Source: Rhizobium sp. BK251 (GTDB taxonomy: Bacteria; Pseudomonadota; Alphaproteobacteria; Rhizobiales; Rhizobiaceae). From it: a stretch of DNA of 64,000 nucleotides. Under the pieces are notes generated by a model. The model saw nothing but the letters and a program-made list of their open reading frames with translations. It did no database searches and was not told the origin of the DNA. Made by a program: the position numbers and the translations under genes. Shown here in pieces: positions 1 to 8,896 of the stretch (within the stretch, counting starts at the first letter, position 1; each line of letters opens with the position of its first letter). The stretch spans positions 1 through 64,000 of the forward strand of contig NZ_SLUQ01000009.1 of assembly GCF_004345245.1 (NCBI RefSeq), written 5' to 3'.

Positions 1-459
1 CACCATGCCAGGGCGCTCGGCCATCATGTGGCCGCAGCTGGCCTCGTCTGGGAGCGTCGGTTCGAGGCGGCGCGTCAGTCCGAAGCCTGGATGCGCGAGA
101 GGCGCGATGTCGTTGCGGTTCCGGGACTCACCCCTCACAGTGAGGCAATCCTCAGGCAGCTCGATCAGCTGCCGCGGGCGGAGCAGCCGAAATTCCTGGA
201 GCAGCTGTCCGCCACACCGGAGGGCAGACAGGCGCTCGAGGAGGCGAAGACCATCGCCCGGGCGCTTGAGCGGCGCTTCGGCAGTGCCGACCCGCGCGTG
301 TTCAACAAAGAACTCGACCGGCTGGGAGCCACGGACGCAGCGAAGATCGATCGTATCAAGGACGTCGCCCGCATCGTCGATCGGGCGCAGCGGGCCGAGC
401 TGTCGCGTCAGTATGAATTGAAGCGGAGCCTCAACAAGGGGCTGGGGTTAGGCATGTGA
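1..459 (+). CDS. C-terminal fragment, possibly a conjugative relaxase (TraA-like)
   Basis: The reading frame is open from the first base, so this is the 3' end of a longer gene; 152 codons are visible. The fragment is charged and helical (many Arg, Glu and Ala) and ends in Gly-Leu-Gly-Leu-Gly-Met. Ti-type relaxases TraA of rhizobial plasmids end in a similar charged helical tail and a Gly-Leu-rich terminus, and that resemblance is the only basis for the name. No catalytic domain lies inside the window. A different large helical protein is equally possible. If the identification holds, the window abuts a transfer region of a plasmid or integrated element. Confidence 0.4.
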   Translation, partial: HHARALGHHVAAAGLVWERRFEAARQSEAWMRERRDVVAVPGLTPHSEAILRQLDQLPRAEQPKFLEQLSATPEGRQALEEAKTIARALERRFGSADPRVFNKELDRLGATDAAKIDRIKDVARIVDRAQRAELSRQYELKRSLNKGLGLGM

Positions 460-611
460 CCAGGGGCCGAGTTTGTCAGGCTCCGACCTCCAGGGAAGTG
501 GGGAAATTTCTCGTCATGGACGCTGTCGTGACGACAGGTTGTCTGCCTCAACATACCTGCCATAATGCGGTAATCCCCACGACAGCAGGATGCCTCTAGA
601 GGAGGGCTTCG

Positions 612-3521
612 ATGAAGGCACTGCGATCGCTGCAAGCTTCTTACGCCGCTATGGTCGCTTCTGGTGCTGGATTGGCAGCGTTCTGGCTGATTGGCGATCT
701 TGCGGCAGCGAGCGGACAGGGGCCGTATCTGCGTCTTGCTCTCCTGGCGTTCATCGCAGTCGTCCTGGGCCTTGTCAACGAGACCGGGTTGGCGTCATGG
801 CGACGTGGTGTTGTACGCAGGGATGGTCTGATCGGTGAGCCCGATGACAGGAGAAAAGCCGAACAGGAGCTCGAGCGGCTGATCGATGCAATTCCCGCGC
901 AACTCTGGTCGACCCGCGCCGATGGATCTGCGGAGTTTCTCAATCGGCGGTGGCTCGAATATACCGGATTGAGTCACGATCAGGCGATCGGCCGGGGTTG
1001 GCTGGCGGCCGTGCATCCGGACGATCGCGGCCGTCTCGTAAGACACAGAGAGTCGCTGGTGGCCGGCGGCGGGCGGGGTGAAATCGAGGCGAGGATGCGT
1101 CGCTTCGACGGAGAATATCGCTGGTTCCTTGTCAGAGCCGAGCCAATGCTAGACGCGAGCGGGAAGCTGACCCACTGGTTCGGAACCAATACTGACATAG
1201 ACGATCTCAAGCAGGCGGAGCAGGAGCTGCGCGAGGCCGAGGTAAGGCTTCGCACGACCCTTGATGCGATACCGGCCATGGTCGTGTCTTCGACTGCCGA
1301 TGGCATCGTCGACTTCATCAATGCGAGATGGGTCGAGGAGGGGTTCTCAGAAGAAGAAGTCTATGGCGGCGCCTCCGAGCTTGTTCATCCTGACGACCTG
1401 AAACTCTTCATGGCCGAACGGGAGAGGGCTCTCGTGGCCGACGATCCCTATGATGTCGAAGTGCGTCTGCGGAGAGCCAATGGCGACTATCGCTGGCATC
1501 TCGTCCGCTCCGTTGCGGCAAAGACCGGGATGGAAGGACCCCGCCACCGGTATGCCACCGCGACGGATATCGACGGTCGCAGGAAAGCCGAAGAGGCCTT
1601 GCGAGCCAGCGAGCGCGAACTCCAGCTTCTGGTCGATACGGTGCCGACCTTGCTCTGGGCCTACACCGGCGAAGGGGAGCCAGCCTACATCAACAAGAGG
1701 TTGGAAGCCTATTACGGCCTTGCGATAGATGATTTGCCGGAAGCTGAAGGCTCCAGGGTGAAGGGCGCGGTTAGAAGCCGGGTTCATCCAGACGATGTGG
1801 CTTCCGTCGAGGCAGCGCTGCAGCGTTCATTCGAGACCGGAGAGCCGTTCGCAATGCGCTATCGCAACTTCCGGGCCGATGGTGTTTTAAGATGGGTCCG
1901 CGGCCGCACCGAGCCCCTGCGAGACGAAACGGGCCGGATCGTGCGGTGGTACGGTGTGATCACCGACATCGACGACGAGGTCAAGGCACAGGACGCTCTC
2001 CGGGCCCGGGAACGCGAGCTGCAGTCTCTCGTCGATACGATCCCGGCCCTTGTGTGGTGCGTCAGTGCCAACGGGGATCCGGAATATATAAACAAGCAGA
2101 TGTCGCTTTATTACTTCGGCGAGGTGCGGGACGTTGATCGCAGCGAGCCGGAAGCCGGCTCGAAGCTCCAGCGGGCGCTTGGCCGTCTCATGCACTCCGA
2201 TGATGTCTCGCTTGTATACGAGACGCTTGGACATTCGTTGAGGACAGGCGAGCCGTTCTCGCTGCGATATCGCAACCGGCGTCACGACGGCGTCTATCGC
2301 TGGGTTCATGCGCGCGCCGAAGCGTTGAGAGACGACGAAGGGCGGATCGTGAAATGGTATGGCGTCAGCACAGACATCGACGACGAAGTGCGGGCACAGG
2401 AGGCCCTGCGCGCGAGGGAGCGCGAACTCCAGTCTCTCGTCGACACGATCCCAACCTTCGTCTGGTCCGTGGATCCCGACGGCCGCCCCGCATACATCAG
2501 CAAGCGGCTGCTGACATACTACGGTCAGACATCCAGTCACTACATGGCCGACACAAGCTTGGACAAGGCCGTCGGTCTCGCCATACATCCCGATGACGGG
2601 CCGGCCGTGCGCCGGAACATGATGCACTCGTTGAAGACCGGCGAGCACTTTGCGATGCGCTACCGCAACCGCCGCGCGGATGGCGCCTATCGATGGGTCG
2701 ATGCGCGAGCGGAGCCGCTTCGGGACGAGGAGGGGCGCATTGTCAAGTGGTATGGCGTCAGCGTCGACATCGACAACGAGATCAAGGCCCAGGACGCCCT
2801 TCGCGCCGCACTCGATCGGCTTTCCCGCGCTTCACAGCTTGCAGGCCTCGCCGAGCTGTCGGCCTCAATCGCGCACGAGATCAACCAGCCGCTGGCGGCT
2901 ATCATAACCAACAGTCATGCCTGCCAACGCTGGCTGTCGGCCGAGGAGCCAAATCTGCAGCGTGTCAAGACGATTACGGATCGCCTCATTCGTGATGCCA
3001 ATGCCGCCGCCGATGTTGTTGACAGGATACGCGCGCTCTTCAAACGAGCGGACGCGATCAGAACGATGACCGACATAAATGAGGTCATCCGAGAGGTGTG
3101 CCGGCTGGTCATGGACACAATCACGTCGGAGCATGTTGTCTTGGAAACAGAACTGAGCGATTCCCTGCCGGTGGTGTTTGCCGACCGCGTTCAGATCCAG
3201 CAGGTGCTGGTCAATCTGATCCGCAACGGCGTGGATGCGATGAAGTCGAATGCCGATGCACCAAAATTGCTGGTGGTCGTTTCTCGCCGGGGCGAAGGTG
3301 ATACGATCCGGGTCGAGGTTCATGACACCGGTGCCGGTATTGCCGAGCCGGAGAGAATTTTCGAGCCGTTCTTCACGACCAAGGCGGAGGGTATGGGGAT
3401 GGGTCTTTCCATTTGCCGGTCGATCCTAGAAGCGCATGGCGGGTCGCTCCGGGCAAGCAATGTCGAGCCAAGGGGAGCGATGTTCGCATTCACCCTGCCA
3501 ACCCAGGTGGTCGAGGCATGA
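612..3521 (+). CDS. Membrane-anchored sensor histidine kinase with five tandem PAS domains
   Basis: 969 residues. Two hydrophobic segments lie at about residues 12-58, followed by five PAS_3-type domains at about 78-197, 207-322, 334-455, 466-592 and 602-725. Each ends in a 'W(Y/F)G..TDID' type PAC motif. A dimerisation/phosphotransfer region follows, with His755 in SIAHEINQPLAAI, and then an HATPase domain with the N box around Asn872 (NLIRNGVDAM), DTGAGI and a G2 box near the end. The start is supported by GAGGAGG about seven bases upstream. The gene overlaps the next one by ATGA. Domains three to five are so alike that they look like recent tandem duplicates. The probable role is sensing a small ligand, redox or energy cue and phosphorylating the two receivers downstream; the signal cannot be read from the sequence. 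Confidence 0.92.
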   Translation: MKALRSLQASYAAMVASGAGLAAFWLIGDLAAASGQGPYLRLALLAFIAVVLGLVNETGLASWRRGVVRRDGLIGEPDDRRKAEQELERLIDAIPAQLWSTRADGSAEFLNRRWLEYTGLSHDQAIGRGWLAAVHPDDRGRLVRHRESLVAGGGRGEIEARMRRFDGEYRWFLVRAEPMLDASGKLTHWFGTNTDIDDLKQAEQELREAEVRLRTTLDAIPAMVVSSTADGIVDFINARWVEEGFSEEEVYGGASELVHPDDLKLFMAERERALVADDPYDVEVRLRRANGDYRWHLVRSVAAKTGMEGPRHRYATATDIDGRRKAEEALRASERELQLLVDTVPTLLWAYTGEGEPAYINKRLEAYYGLAIDDLPEAEGSRVKGAVRSRVHPDDVASVEAALQRSFETGEPFAMRYRNFRADGVLRWVRGRTEPLRDETGRIVRWYGVITDIDDEVKAQDALRARERELQSLVDTIPALVWCVSANGDPEYINKQMSLYYFGEVRDVDRSEPEAGSKLQRALGRLMHSDDVSLVYETLGHSLRTGEPFSLRYRNRRHDGVYRWVHARAEALRDDEGRIVKWYGVSTDIDDEVRAQEALRARERELQSLVDTIPTFVWSVDPDGRPAYISKRLLTYYGQTSSHYMADTSLDKAVGLAIHPDDGPAVRRNMMHSLKTGEHFAMRYRNRRADGAYRWVDARAEPLRDEEGRIVKWYGVSVDIDNEIKAQDALRAALDRLSRASQLAGLAELSASIAHEINQPLAAIITNSHACQRWLSAEEPNLQRVKTITDRLIRDANAAADVVDRIRALFKRADAIRTMTDINEVIREVCRLVMDTITSEHVVLETELSDSLPVVFADRVQIQQVLVNLIRNGVDAMKSNADAPKLLVVVSRRGEGDTIRVEVHDTGAGIAEPERIFEPFFTTKAEGMGMGLSICRSILEAHGGSLRASNVEPRGAMFAFTLPTQVVEA

Positions 3522-4162
3522 CCCAGGAAGAAAGCATCGTCTATATCGTTGATGACGACAAGCGCGTCTGCGAGGCTCTGGAAGAGCTCATGGCGGCGAG
3601 CGGCCTCGAGGCGGCCGCTTTCAACTCGGTGGGTGAATATCTCGCCTATACTAGGCAGGATAGGCCCTCCTGCCTCATTCTGGATGTCCACCTTCCGGAT
3701 ATCAACGGCCTGGAGTTCCAGAAGCAGATCGGCAGCACGCATCCGCCGATCATCTTCATCACCGGCTATGGCGATATTCCATCCTCGGTAGGCGCCATCA
3801 AACGCGGCGCCGTGGACTTCCTGACGAAGCCGTTCAGCGATGTCGAGCTGATGAATTCCATACGTACAGCGATCGACAGAGATCGTGAGGCCCGCATCGA
3901 AAGGGCAGAGCTCACGACGCTGCAGGACCATTTCGGATCGCTGACGCTTCGCGAACGCGAGGTGCTGGGACTGGTGGTGAGCGGCTTGCTCAACAAGCAA
4001 GCGGCCGCGCAACTTGGAATCAGCGAAGTGACCCTGCAGATCCATCGAAGTCGTATCATGCACAAGATGGAAGCCGCGTCGCTGGCCGATCTCGTGAGGA
4101 TTGCCGAGAAGCTGCAGATACCAATCAGTCATTCTCGGCGAGGGGGGACGTCATCAAAATGA
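3518..4162 (+). CDS. FixJ/NodW-type two-component response regulator
   Basis: 214 residues. An N-terminal receiver domain has the acidic pocket VDDD at 11-14, phosphoacceptor Asp56 (LILDVHLP) and Lys104 (FLTKPF). A LuxR/FixJ-type helix-turn-helix at about 143-200 begins LTLREREVL. The ATG at 3518 overlaps the kinase stop codon, which fixes the start better than longer in-frame options and implies translational coupling to its cognate kinase. It should act as a phosphorylation-dependent DNA-binding activator. Its targets are not evident; the nearby transporter operon on the opposite strand is one candidate by position only. Confidence 0.93.
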   Translation: MTQEESIVYIVDDDKRVCEALEELMAASGLEAAAFNSVGEYLAYTRQDRPSCLILDVHLPDINGLEFQKQIGSTHPPIIFITGYGDIPSSVGAIKRGAVDFLTKPFSDVELMNSIRTAIDRDREARIERAELTTLQDHFGSLTLREREVLGLVVSGLLNKQAAAQLGISEVTLQIHRSRIMHKMEAASLADLVRIAEKLQIPISHSRRGGTSSK

Positions 4163-4536
4163 CAGCTGTTCAGAAGTCGATGATAGCCGTCGTTGACGAC
4201 GATTTCCGCGTCCTCGAAGCGATGGAAGAGCTATTGGAATCGGCCGGGCATTCGGCCTGCCTGTTTTCCTCGGCTCAATCCCTTCTGGAAAACGATGTCC
4301 TGCGCAAGATTGATTGCCTGATTACCGATATCGGAATGCCCGTAGTCGATGGATTTGAACTCCATCGCCTGGCGCGCGCGGTGCGTCCCGAATTGCCGGT
4401 CATCTTTATTACGGCTCGTCACGACCTCATGGATCAGAGGCGGGCGCCGGTCGGTGGCCATCAGGGTTTCTTTCGGAAGCCCTTCGATGCTCCGGCTCTG
4501 CTCTCGGCGATATCTCGAGCTGTTTCGACGTCATAG
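4159..4536 (+). CDS. Stand-alone receiver-domain response regulator
   Basis: 125 residues forming a single CheY-like receiver: acidic residues VVDDD at 11-15, phosphoacceptor Asp57 (LITDIGMP), Thr/Ala switch region FITAR and Lys107 (FRKPF). There is no output domain. It overlaps the preceding regulator by ATGA and ends the three-gene operon. In rhizobial kinase/FixJ-like modules such small receivers may act as phosphate sinks or compete with the DNA-binding partner for the kinase. That role is inferred from architecture only. Confidence 0.9.
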   Translation: MTAVQKSMIAVVDDDFRVLEAMEELLESAGHSACLFSSAQSLLENDVLRKIDCLITDIGMPVVDGFELHRLARAVRPELPVIFITARHDLMDQRRAPVGGHQGFFRKPFDAPALLSAISRAVSTS

Positions 4537-4628
4537 CAGGAGCAGCGGCGCTGTCGGTGTGCCGCTTCGAAAGGCGTCACGATAGGTGTTGTGCGCGGGG
4601 CAGCTCGTTTCTTCTGCTCGTGCGTGTT

Positions 4629-5396
4629 TTATCCGGCTCCATATGTCACGTCATGGGTCGCCCAGCCGGTTATGCGCTTCTCGATGTGTGCAAAGATCAC
4701 GTACATGGCTATGCCCATGAAGGAAACCACTGCCAGGCCGGCGAAAACGAGCGGAATACGGAAGTTTGCCGCAGCCTGCGTCATCAGGGCTCCGATTCCA
4801 CGATTTGAGGCAAGTGTTTCGGAAATCACCGAGCCGACGAAGGCAAGCGTAATCGATACTTTGAGCGCCGCGAAGAAATAAGGCATCGATCGTGGAATGC
4901 CAATCTTGCGGACGATGTCGAGCTGGCTCGCGCCAAGCGAGCGCATCACGTCGCGCAGTTCAGGTTCGACTGTCGAAAGGCCGGCGGCGACATTCACGGC
5001 TATGGGAAAGAAGCTCAACATGAAAGCCGTCAGCACCGCCGGTACCGTGCCTATGCCGAACCACACCACGAGCACCGGTACGATTGCCACCTTTGGAATC
5101 GAGTTGAAGCCGACGAGCATGGGATAGAGGCTTGTATAGGCGAGCCGGGAAGATCCGACGACTATGCCGAGCGCGGACCCGACGAGGATCGCCAAGCTGA
5201 AGCCAACCATCGTCGTCAGCATGGTCTGAATCGAATGGAACCAGATAACATAGAGATTTTCATAAAGGGCTTCGCCAACCAGCAGCGGCGACGGCAGCAC
5301 GAAAGGCGGGATGTCGAAGCTCAAACACGCCAGTTCCCAAATGACGATCAGCACTAGCGGCGCAATGAACGGACCCGCTCGTTCCAGGTTTGTCAT
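4629..5396 (-). CDS. ABC transporter permease, SsuC/TauC/ThiX-like (NMT1-type system)
   Basis: 255 residues with about six membrane segments and the binding-protein-dependent permease loop around LGASQLDIVRKIGIPRSMPYFF (EAA-type motif). It belongs to the single-permease family that serves nitrate, sulfonate, taurine and hydroxymethylpyrimidine importers. It overlaps the upstream ATPase gene by four bases and is the last gene of a three-gene minus-strand operon (binding protein, ATPase, permease). The substrate is not determined; see the binding protein. Confidence 0.92.
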   Translation of the reverse strand: MTNLERAGPFIAPLVLIVIWELACLSFDIPPFVLPSPLLVGEALYENLYVIWFHSIQTMLTTMVGFSLAILVGSALGIVVGSSRLAYTSLYPMLVGFNSIPKVAIVPVLVVWFGIGTVPAVLTAFMLSFFPIAVNVAAGLSTVEPELRDVMRSLGASQLDIVRKIGIPRSMPYFFAALKVSITLAFVGSVISETLASNRGIGALMTQAAANFRIPLVFAGLAVVSFMGIAMYVIFAHIEKRITGWATHDVTYGAG

Positions 5397-6217
5397 CGGG
5401 CGCTCTCGGTTTGCGCAGTCGGCTTTGTATTGAACAACGCCCGTTGCGAGCGAATCTCCGCCTTCAGCGCCACGACCTGCTCGTTGAAGTTTGCATTTGA
5501 CAGAAGTTCTTCGCCGCGGGGGCGGCCGAACGCTGATGTATCGACCGAGTTCACCACCTGTCCGGGGCCGCTGGACATGACATGCACCTGGTCTGCGAGG
5601 TAGAGCGCTTCGCGCAAATCGTGCGTCACCAGAATGACGGTCAGGGGCCGCTCAGCCCAAATCTTCTGGACCACGTCCCACAGCTCCTCGCGGGTAAGCG
5701 CGTCGAGTGAAGCAAACGGTTCGTCAAGCACGAGAAGCTGCGGCTGATGGATGAGCGCCCGGCATAGCGACACACGCTGCTGCATGCCACCGGATAGTTG
5801 CCAGGGGTAGTGCCCGGTGAAGCTTTCCAGTCCCATCATGCACAGCAGTTCCATCGCTCTTGCAGTGAACTCCTGCCGTCTTGCAGAAAACTGATAGCGC
5901 TCCGGGCGAACGACTTCGAGGGGAAGCAGGACGTTGTCCAGCGCCGTTCGCCAAGGCAAGAGGTTGGCGTTCTGAAACGCCATTCCGACGTTGCCGACCG
6001 GCGCGGTGATCTGCTGCCCTTCGACCAGCACCGTGCCGCTCGAAGCAGGAACCAGGCCAGCCACCAGCTTCAGGACCGACGACTTGCCGCAGCCGGAGGG
6101 ACCGACGACCGCCGCAAAGGAGTGAACGGGCACCGCCAGGCTGAGGTTCGAAACCGCCAGGGCCGCTCCATATCGAAGGCTGACGTCAATCAGTTCGACG
6201 AGATTTTTCATCGGCAT
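5393..6217 (-). CDS. ABC transporter ATPase, SsuB/TauB-like (NMT1-type system)
   Basis: 274 residues from the ATG at 6217; a second ATG at 6211 is an alternative. The frame is open further upstream, but that part lacks homology and overlaps the binding-protein gene. Walker A GPSGCGKSS lies at about 39-47, the signature is LSGGMQQRV, and Walker B is LLVLDEPFASLDA followed by an H-loop VTHD. It powers import with the permease encoded immediately downstream (four-base overlap). No strong Shine-Dalgarno sequence is seen, which suggests read-through translation from the binding-protein message. Confidence 0.92.
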   Translation of the reverse strand: MPMKNLVELIDVSLRYGAALAVSNLSLAVPVHSFAAVVGPSGCGKSSVLKLVAGLVPASSGTVLVEGQQITAPVGNVGMAFQNANLLPWRTALDNVLLPLEVVRPERYQFSARRQEFTARAMELLCMMGLESFTGHYPWQLSGGMQQRVSLCRALIHQPQLLVLDEPFASLDALTREELWDVVQKIWAERPLTVILVTHDLREALYLADQVHVMSSGPGQVVNSVDTSAFGRPRGEELLSNANFNEQVVALKAEIRSQRALFNTKPTAQTESAR

Positions 6218-6269
6218 TGTCCAGATGCATTTTGCTATTGCGGGCAGAAAAGGGGGATTGGCGCGGCGT

Positions 6270-7295
6270 CTAATTCGGTGGCAGGCGTTGGGCGAGTGGC
6301 GGCAAAAACTCGGTCGTATAGATTTCTTCGAGTGGCGGCGCGGGGATGTTGTAGGCCTCGCTATTTGCCTTGACGGTGCGCTCCATCCGCGATCGATCGA
6401 CATAGCCCAGCCCGTCCGTCTCAAGCGCCGGTGATTTCATCATGCCTTTGTCCATCAGGAAGGCCAGCCGGTCCCTCTCCAGCTTCGTGTCGAACAGCGG
6501 CTCGATTTCCTTCATCGCCTGCATGCCTGCATCGGGATCCTTCATCAGGTCGATTGTGCCGGCGATCGTTGCCTCCACAAAGGCTGCAATGACGTCTGGA
6601 TGCTTTGCTATGTAGTCGGGGGTCGCGGCAAGAGCGCTGCCATAGAGATCGAGCCCGTGGTCGGCATAGCCAATCACGACGATATCTTCCTTCGGCACGC
6701 CGAGTGCGATCAGATTGAATACGGCGGTCGACGAGAAGCCCGAGATCGCATCGACTTGACCCTGTACGAGCATCGTCTCGCGAAGAGTTGGCGCCATGCT
6801 GATCCAGTTGACCGTGGCCGGATCAATGGTGTTCGCCCTTGCAAAGGTCCCGAACATGAGGCGGCTGGAATCGCCGTCCGGAGCTCCCAGCGTCTTCCCG
6901 ACCAGGTCCGCGGGGGTCCGTATTCCGGATTTCGCCAGGGCAACAATCGAGTTCGGAGTGCGGTAGAACACCTGGTAGAAGGCAATCAAACGGCGGTCCG
7001 GATTCTCGGCGTTGAACTTGATCAACGCGTTGATGTCCATGAATCCGATGTCATAGGCCCCAGAGGCAACCTTGACGATCGTATCGCCGGAGCCATAGCC
7101 GCGGTCCATGGTCACCTCGAGGCCGTTCGCTTCGAAGTATTGCTTCTTGATGGCGAGGCCCCACTGGGCGTGATGGGCCTGCATCGCCCAGTCAAGGCAA
7201 AATCTTACGGGCGTGAGCCCCTGCGCCAGGGAGCTGATTGGGAAGAGTGCGACCACTATTGCCGCAAGCGTGATCATCCGGAAATACGTCGTCAT
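6270..7295 (-). CDS. Periplasmic binding protein, NMT1/ThiY family
   Basis: 341 residues. A Sec signal peptide (hydrophobic 7-23, cleavage probably after Ser-Leu-Ala-Gln) precedes an NMT1/THI5-like domain with features such as FMDINALIKF and the ALAATPDYIAKHPD stretch common in nitrate/sulfonate/pyrimidine-binding proteins. It is the first gene of the operon with the ATPase and permease. The ligand could be a pyrimidine moiety of thiamine (HMP type) or another small aromatic or sulfonate; the sequence alone does not decide. The promoter region upstream carries a TTAGA-N5-TCTAC element at 7346-7360, and the divergent XRE gene is the likely regulator. Confidence 0.9.
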   Translation of the reverse strand: MTTYFRMITLAAIVVALFPISSLAQGLTPVRFCLDWAMQAHHAQWGLAIKKQYFEANGLEVTMDRGYGSGDTIVKVASGAYDIGFMDINALIKFNAENPDRRLIAFYQVFYRTPNSIVALAKSGIRTPADLVGKTLGAPDGDSSRLMFGTFARANTIDPATVNWISMAPTLRETMLVQGQVDAISGFSSTAVFNLIALGVPKEDIVVIGYADHGLDLYGSALAATPDYIAKHPDVIAAFVEATIAGTIDLMKDPDAGMQAMKEIEPLFDTKLERDRLAFLMDKGMMKSPALETDGLGYVDRSRMERTVKANSEAYNIPAPPLEEIYTTEFLPPLAQRLPPN

Positions 7296-7703
7296 CGCCG
7301 TTCCCTCTAACGCAAGCTCAACCTCCCTGAGCGTTATCTCATAAATTAGACATCATCTACAATGGGCCAAGGCGATCGTTATTCTCGATACCGGCTAGTC
7401 AAGCAGGAGAATGGTCACCGGATCCTTTCGCATCTTCACGTTTTGGGACAAATGCGCGGTTGTAGCGTGGGATGACTGCTCTTCTAATAGAAAGAAATGC
7501 TCGCCATTTCTCCACCTGGTAGAAGAAGCGCTCGCGCAGAGTTGCTGCTGGATCGACGCTTCGCAAAGCAACCGAAGCGCCGGTCAGGTTGAGCTTTGCT
7601 CGGAAAAATGGAAAAGATAGGAATCTTCAAGATTAAGCTGAATCTCCAATTTAAACGTGGTCGTCTTGAGCCTGATGTACGTGCCGTAAAGCGACAAGAC
7701 CAA
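7296..7703. other. Divergent intergenic region, NMT1 operon / XRE regulator
   Basis: About 400 bases separate the binding-protein start from the chosen XRE start. It holds the TTAGA-N5-TCTAC element listed separately. An in-frame extension of the XRE gene to 7596 is possible, but those codons match nothing recognisable. No RNA gene was seen. Confidence 0.5.
7346..7360. promoter_or_regulatory. Operator-like inverted repeat TTAGACATCATCTAC
   Basis: TTAGA-N5-TCTAC lies about 50 bases upstream of the NMT1 binding-protein gene. The 12 bases ATAAATTAGACA (7341-7352) recur exactly at 8829-8840, upstream of the winged-helix regulator. The near palindrome is consistent with binding of a dimeric regulator, most simply the adjacent XRE protein. 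Function is inferred. Confidence 0.5.
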
Positions 7704-8603
7704 ATGAAAAAGTCGGTTCAACTGCGAAACTCGATACGACTGGACGAAGTGGGCGCGCGCCTGCAGGCCTATCGGCTCGACCGAAAACTTCCACCCGAGC
7801 AACTTGCGGCAAAGCTAGGAATATCGCGCGCGGCCGTCTATAGGGCGGAAAAAGGAGAAATCGCCAAGGTCGATTTGCTGGTGAGGATCGCAAATGTCCT
7901 CGAGATAAGCCTGCGAGAATTGCTGGGTATAGCAATCGAATACATTGATGGCGCTGTTCCATTCTTCAGGCGCGTGGCGCAGCTGGAAGAGGAGAGTGAC
8001 CAGATCATCGCCTTTTCCGGTCAGATCCCCTATCTCCTGACATCCGCCCATTACGACGCAATGCTTGCACAGGCCTTCGAGGTTCTGACGAAAATTGACG
8101 CGGAAACAGGTGATGCGGTCCGGGAATTGGCATTAGTCCTGCGGCAACGCAAAGACGCTTACCAACGCCGGCGGCCATTGCTCGTCAACATTGTCTTTGC
8201 AGCCGAGCTGGAAAGGCTCCTTCTGCGTGGGCTGACCGTACGCGATGAGCCAACGCAGCGGCTGGAGGAACAGCGCCGAAAGGCAAAGCTGGAAGCGATG
8301 CACCTTAGGGAGCTGGTGCTCAATCAACCAATCGATGTCCAGATCGGCATACTTCCGGAAGCCCTGCCTTCGACAGGATTTCAACTGTTTCGCCGATCGC
8401 AGCATACTGTCCTGATCGTCAGTCCCTATCAGCTTGGAGACCGCCCGAACCTGCCACTTGGCGCCGCATTCTCCATGACATGCGAGGAAGGTATTGGGCA
8501 TCACGAGGAGGCCGCAAGGCAAATGTGGAGCCGGGCGCTGAAAGGCCAGCAAGCCGCAACCTTCATCGATGGGCTCATCGAGCGCTATGGCATAGTCGAG
8601 TGA
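7704..8603 (+). CDS. XRE-family transcriptional regulator with DUF5753-like C-terminal domain
   Basis: 299 residues from the ATG at 7704. An XRE/Cro helix-turn-helix lies at about 15-75 (GARLQAYR...QLAAKLGISRAAVYRAEKGE...LLVRIANVLEISLRELLG). The remaining roughly 210 residues resemble the ligand- or effector-sensing region (DUF5753-like) found behind XRE domains in other regulators. Start choice is uncertain: in-frame alternatives at 7596 and 7608 add residues without homology, and none has a strong ribosome-binding site. The gene is divergent from the NMT1 transporter and is the best candidate for the protein that binds the TTAGA-N5-TCTAA elements on both sides of it. Confidence 0.85.
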   Translation: MKKSVQLRNSIRLDEVGARLQAYRLDRKLPPEQLAAKLGISRAAVYRAEKGEIAKVDLLVRIANVLEISLRELLGIAIEYIDGAVPFFRRVAQLEEESDQIIAFSGQIPYLLTSAHYDAMLAQAFEVLTKIDAETGDAVRELALVLRQRKDAYQRRRPLLVNIVFAAELERLLLRGLTVRDEPTQRLEEQRRKAKLEAMHLRELVLNQPIDVQIGILPEALPSTGFQLFRRSQHTVLIVSPYQLGDRPNLPLGAAFSMTCEEGIGHHEEAARQMWSRALKGQQAATFIDGLIERYGIVE

Positions 8604-8833
8604 GGTTGTGCCGGGTCATATGCGTGGGTTGGGCGGCCCTTAGCCGGGCTCACACTTGCCGCAGCGCCCGTCCGGAAATCCGCTCTCTGGAATGCGAGAA
8701 CACAGGCCCACTTCGCCGCCCTGATCCCAAAAAGCGTCCGTTGACAGCCGAGCCGGCTCGCAAGTCTGCCGGTTTATGACATGTCAATCATATATTGTCC
8801 TTACTTTATCGCTGGCGCGAAAAAGACGATAAA

Positions 8834-8848
8834 TTAGACACAATCTAA
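8834..8848. promoter_or_regulatory. Operator-like perfect inverted repeat TTAGACACAATCTAA
   Basis: TTAGA-N5-TCTAA has perfect five-base arms and sits about 50 bases before the winged-helix regulator at 8897. It shares ATAAATTAGACA with the site at 7341. Its placement suggests a common regulator for the NMT1 transporter and the winged-helix gene. Confidence 0.55.
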
Positions 8849-8896
8849 GTTGGCGGAGCTTGGAACAAAAAGCGAGCTGCTGCCGCAGCAACCGTG

